From positions 1-7,657 of the forward strand of contig JAFUGB010000234.1 of NCBI GenBank assembly GCA_017469605.1: DNA of 7,657 nucleotides, given 5' to 3'. The notes under the pieces are model-generated. The model searched no databases. It was not told the origin of the DNA and was given only the letters and a program-made list of their open reading frames with translations. The number at the start of each line of letters is the position of its first letter. The stretch's first letter is position 1. The position numbers were made by a program, and so were the translations under genes. Positions 5,339 through 7,657 of the stretch are shown piece by piece. This DNA comes from Clostridia bacterium (GTDB lineage Bacteria > Bacillota > Clostridia > Christensenellales > Aristaeellaceae).

Positions 5339-6532
5339 TTAATGGCTTTTTGTCCATATTAGATGGTTAAATACGGCAGACAGAAAAGATAAAACAAGCA
5401 GAAAGAGAAAGGCGGAATGATAGGCACCAGTCTTTTCTACCAGCACGATCGCCAGCGGAGCAGACAGTGCGGATAAAATGATTTTACTGTTGGAAAAGCT
5501 GTAATTGATGGGAAAATGTCTTACTCCGAAATGACGAATGACAAAAGTTGAGGAGATGGTAGCACAGGAACCATAGGTCATACCTGCCAGCAGGAAACCA
5601 AACATGGCAGCGGGCCAAAAATGAAAAATGGAGGATAAAAACAGGATACAGGAGGCCATAATCGTTGCCAGACTGACAGCCGTCATTGTACGCCGATCAC
5701 ACCAGGCATCATACAGTAAACCCGAAAGGATCCTGCCAGCTCCGTTAAAAACGGAGATGAGCCCCACGGCAAGAACTGCCGTGGTTTCATATCCGCCCAG
5801 AAAAACAATAAAGTCACGGGAAAAGCTGATTGCTGCGCTGCCCGCGCTCGCGGCCAGAAAGCCGTAAATGTAAAAGAACCAGAATTTTGAACTGCGCAGC
5901 ATTTGGAATGGCGTGCTACCCGGTTCTTCAGCCTTTGCGTAAGCGACCTTGTTGGCTGTGGGGAGATACAGGCAAAAAGCGCAGAGAAGCATAACAGAAA
6001 AAATGAGAATGCCCAGGATCTGATAACATTCGCGCCATCCAAAGGCCGCCGCAGTCATCAGTCGTGAAAATACCCGTCCGACCAGCATCGCGCTTAAGCC
6101 AAAGCACATCATCATCGCGCCCGAGCTTGTTCCTCTCCTCTCAGGGAACAGTCCGTTTCCAATGGAGAGCAGCGTATTATACCCGATGCCCACACCGCTG
6201 CTGAATAGAAGCCCATAGCCAACAAAAAGTAAAACCGGCAGCTCGGCGCGGGATATGGATACGATCAGGAAACCGGTGCAGCACAATGCGCCGCTGATTG
6301 CCAGCAATACCCGTCGGGAGATTCGGCGCGCTGCGAACCAGGCGATCATATTTCCCGCGCACAGCATGCAAATGCTGAGGGTATAGTTCAGGGAAAGCAG
6401 GGATGCCGACCATACGAATTCAGACGCAAAGGGAACCTTCAGCACAGACCAAGCGTACAGCACGCCCAGAAACAGCATACCCAGGCAGCACATCACCAGA
6501 GAAAACAATCGTTTCCCTTTTTCAGATTTCAT
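5339..6532 (-). CDS. MFS transporter, oxalate/formate antiporter (OFA)-like
   Basis: A 397-residue inner-membrane protein with about 12 hydrophobic segments in two halves split by a polar loop near 192-212. The N-terminal GVLYAWSVLKVPFASEF (23-39) is characteristic of the OFA family, as are GVGIGYNTLLSIGNGLFPERRGTSSG (113-138) and NGAGRILSGLLYD (263-275) in the second half. Arg267 and Lys350 are 83 residues apart, the same spacing as the substrate-binding Arg272 and Lys355 of the oxalate transporter OxlT, which would fit an organic anion as substrate (comparison from memory). The family exchanges or imports small carboxylates. The start overlaps the stop of the preceding gene by ATGA with only a weak upstream AAAGGA, so translation is probably coupled. 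No clear terminator follows it. Its GC content is markedly lower than that of the gene it overlaps. Confidence 0.88.
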   Translation of the reverse strand: MKSEKGKRLFSLVMCCLGMLFLGVLYAWSVLKVPFASEFVWSASLLSLNYTLSICMLCAGNMIAWFAARRISRRVLLAISGALCCTGFLIVSISRAELPVLLFVGYGLLFSSGVGIGYNTLLSIGNGLFPERRGTSSGAMMMCFGLSAMLVGRVFSRLMTAAAFGWRECYQILGILIFSVMLLCAFCLYLPTANKVAYAKAEEPGSTPFQMLRSSKFWFFYIYGFLAASAGSAAISFSRDFIVFLGGYETTAVLAVGLISVFNGAGRILSGLLYDAWCDRRTMTAVSLATIMASCILFLSSIFHFWPAAMFGFLLAGMTYGSCATISSTFVIRHFGVRHFPINYSFSNSKIILSALSAPLAIVLVEKTGAYHSAFLFLLVLSFLSAVFNHLIWTKSH

Positions 6533-7182
6533 AACTTGCTTTCATCCTTTCGCCGCACCGGAAACAGCCTGTTGAACAGCGCGATCACCCGGCCCACGCC
6601 CAGCATGGCCAGCACGCTGCCGGCGCCCACACCGGCAAGGCGCCCCAGGCAGGCGAAGGAAAGAAGCGCCGCCGCCGCTACGTTAGCGATATCGAAGATA
6701 TTTTTGACCCGGCCCAGGGGCTTGTTGGTAAAAGTAGCCAGAGCTTTCACGATGCCGTCGCCCGGATTGGGGATCAGTTTGGCCCGCAGGGTCATGGCCG
6801 CGCCCACGCCGGTCAGCACGATGGCCAGCAACAGCAGCAGCACGCGCAGGAAAAGCGACGCGCCGGACAGGTCAAAAGCCCGCTGAATCAGGCCCATGAA
6901 TCGGGTAAAGGCGACACTCAGGGGTATCTGCAAAAGCAGCAGCAGGATGTTCCGCGCTGTCTTTTGTTTTTCCAGGGCGATCTCTCCCAGCACGAACACC
7001 GAGAACATCACCAGCACCATATCGGCAAATTTTGCACCTGTCCATTGGGCGATCACAAAGGCGACGGCTGTCAGCGGCGAGGTGCCCAGCCCTGTCATGG
7101 CGGTCAGCGTCAGGCCCGCCGCCAGCAGCGCCATGCCCGCGATATAGCTTGCCAGGCGTTTCATGTTCAGCGGTTCTTTCAT
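6529..7182 (-). CDS. YczE/DUF6198-like integral membrane protein
   Basis: A 217-residue protein beginning MKEPLNMKRLASYIAG, with about five hydrophobic segments. GLGTSPLTAVAFVIA (roughly 31-45) and KLIPNPGDGIVKAL (roughly 130-143) are the marks of the YczE/YyaS/YitT-like (DUF6198) family, whose function is unsettled; some members are thought to be transporters or to aid export. A longer reading frame extends to 7305, but that part would be translated through a terminator and the aroA end, and the AAAGGAG at 7188-7194 fits the ATG at 7182. It is followed with a 4-base overlap by the MFS gene, so the two membrane proteins are likely made together. GC content is about 63-75% in the first blocks read, far above the MFS gene. 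The C-terminus is basic (RLFPVRRKDESKL). Confidence 0.8.
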   Translation of the reverse strand: MKEPLNMKRLASYIAGMALLAAGLTLTAMTGLGTSPLTAVAFVIAQWTGAKFADMVLVMFSVFVLGEIALEKQKTARNILLLLLQIPLSVAFTRFMGLIQRAFDLSGASLFLRVLLLLLAIVLTGVGAAMTLRAKLIPNPGDGIVKALATFTNKPLGRVKNIFDIANVAAAALLSFACLGRLAGVGAGSVLAMLGVGRVIALFNRLFPVRRKDESKL

Positions 7183-7194
7183 AAAGGCTCCTTT
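7183..7194 (-). promoter_or_regulatory. Ribosome site fixing the start of the YczE-like gene
   Basis: On the minus strand AAAGGAG (complement of 7188-7194) stands five bases before the ATG at 7182-7180. The U-tract of the upstream terminator ends only three bases before it, so no separate promoter fits between hairpin and ribosome site. Confidence 0.75.
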
Positions 7195-7197
7195 CGC

Positions 7198-7239
7198 AAA
7201 AACGGGAGCAGGCAGATAGTTTTCTGCGCTGCTCCCGCC
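7198..7239 (-). terminator. Strong intrinsic terminator after aroA, in the leader of the YczE-like gene
   Basis: On the minus strand CGGGAGCAG (complement of 7229-7237) pairs perfectly with CTGCTCCCG (complement of 7203-7211). The stem continues, past one bulged base, with a 4-base inner stem (7212-7215 with 7224-7227) around an 8-base loop. Five U follow (7198-7202). It lies 13 bases after the aroA stop codon. It is either the aroA terminator or, because the next gene's ribosome site follows at once, a regulated attenuator. Confidence 0.88.
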
Positions 7240-7252
7240 TGATACATAGAGA

Positions 7253-7657
7253 TTATTTATCGGACAGACGCTCGATGGTGGCCTTGATGTTCCGCATTTC
7301 CTCAAAGAAGCGGGGGAAGGAAACGTTCACGCTCTCGGCGTCGCAGATGAAGCTGTCGCCTTCAGCGCCCAGGGCGGCACAGGCAGTGGCCATGACAATG
7401 CGGTGATCGTGATGGCCGTCCAGGGACGCGCCGTGCAGCTTGGAGGGATAAATGACCATGTCGTCCTCACCCTCTTCGATCCGGGCGCCCATCTTGCGCA
7501 GTTCGCCGGCGATGGTCTTGGCGCGGTCGGTTTCCTTCATGCGGCAGGCGGCGATATTGTACAGGCGCATTTTGCTGGAGGTGCAGTACGCGCCCAGGAC
7601 GGACAGGGCGGTCAAGGCGTCGGGGATATCGCCGAAGTCGATCTCGATGCCATGCAG
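7253..7657 (-). CDS. aroA: 3-phosphoshikimate 1-carboxyvinyltransferase (EPSP synthase), C-terminal part
   Basis: The frame is open to the right edge, so only the last 134 or so residues of about 425 are present. The enzyme joins phosphoenolpyruvate to shikimate 3-phosphate in the shikimate pathway (cytosol). Visible motifs are IDFGDIPDALTALSVLGAYC (the catalytic Asp region, DIPDA), CRMKETDRAKTIAGELRKMG (substrate Glu and Arg), DHRIVMATACAALGA and VSFPRFFEEM near the end. The position of the C-terminal PEP-binding Lys of the E. coli enzyme (AKTFP) appears to be Val (NVSFP); some Gram-positive enzymes may also differ here, so no loss of activity is inferred. An internal ATG- or TTG-started version is not the true start, because the conserved DIPDA lies upstream of it. 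It is followed after 13 bases by a strong terminator. Confidence 0.93.
   Translation of the reverse strand: MHGIEIDFGDIPDALTALSVLGAYCTSSKMRLYNIAACRMKETDRAKTIAGELRKMGARIEEGEDDMVIYPSKLHGASLDGHHDHRIVMATACAALGAEGDSFICDAESVNVSFPRFFEEMRNIKATIERLSDK

Noticed and set aside
7183..7305. N-terminal extension of the YczE-like protein
   Set aside because: The added 41 residues would be encoded by the aroA end and the terminator hairpin; the ribosome site and family start favour the ATG at 7182.

Overview
The window looks like chromosomal DNA of a low-to-mid GC Gram-positive anaerobe, most likely a gut-type member of the Clostridia. The reasons are strong AGGAGG-type ribosome sites, hairpin-plus-U-tract terminators, and a gene set typical of such genomes (2-hydroxy-acid dehydrogenase-like flavoprotein, aldo/keto reductase, Old Yellow Enzyme, OFA-type transporter, YczE/DUF6198-like membrane protein). 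Taxonomy is inferred, not proven. No tRNA, rRNA, CRISPR array, transposase or phage gene was seen.

Layout. Plus strand, 1-2641: a three-gene run consisting of an FMN-dependent alpha-hydroxy-acid dehydrogenase-like protein (cut by the left edge), a stand-alone RibD-C/DHFR-fold reductase, and an aldo/keto reductase. It is closed by a strong hairpin terminator (2647-2702). A 215-base AT-rich regulatory region then leads to a separately transcribed, GTG-started Old Yellow Enzyme (2918-4108) with an extended -10 promoter. A compact hairpin (4121-4161) serves the convergent ends of this gene and of a minus-strand LysR regulator (4138-5055). Further right, all genes lie on the minus strand: an OFA-like MFS transporter (5339-6532), overlapping by 4 bases a YczE-like membrane protein (6529-7182), and the 3' part of aroA (7253-7657, cut by the right edge).

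How it may work. Four different redox enzymes (FMN, NADPH and flavin based) sit together with a LysR regulator and an OFA-type carboxylate transporter. This suggests uptake and reductive handling of a small organic acid, enone or xenobiotic; the substrate cannot be read from sequence. The most useful new observation is regulatory. A 12-base element, TCAGCATCAAGT, occurs exactly both over the predicted -10/+1 of the LysR gene and about 70 bases upstream of the predicted start of the Old Yellow Enzyme transcript. There it forms one arm of an imperfect dyad centred near -65, the usual place for a LysR activator site. This ties the convergent regulator to the reductase and to its own promoter.

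Other points worth a look are altered active-site residues in the FMN enzyme, a cysteine-free remnant of a ferredoxin-like tail in the aldo/keto reductase, a strong terminator placed directly in front of the YczE-like gene's ribosome site (possible attenuation), and a sharp GC change at the junction of the two overlapping membrane-protein genes.
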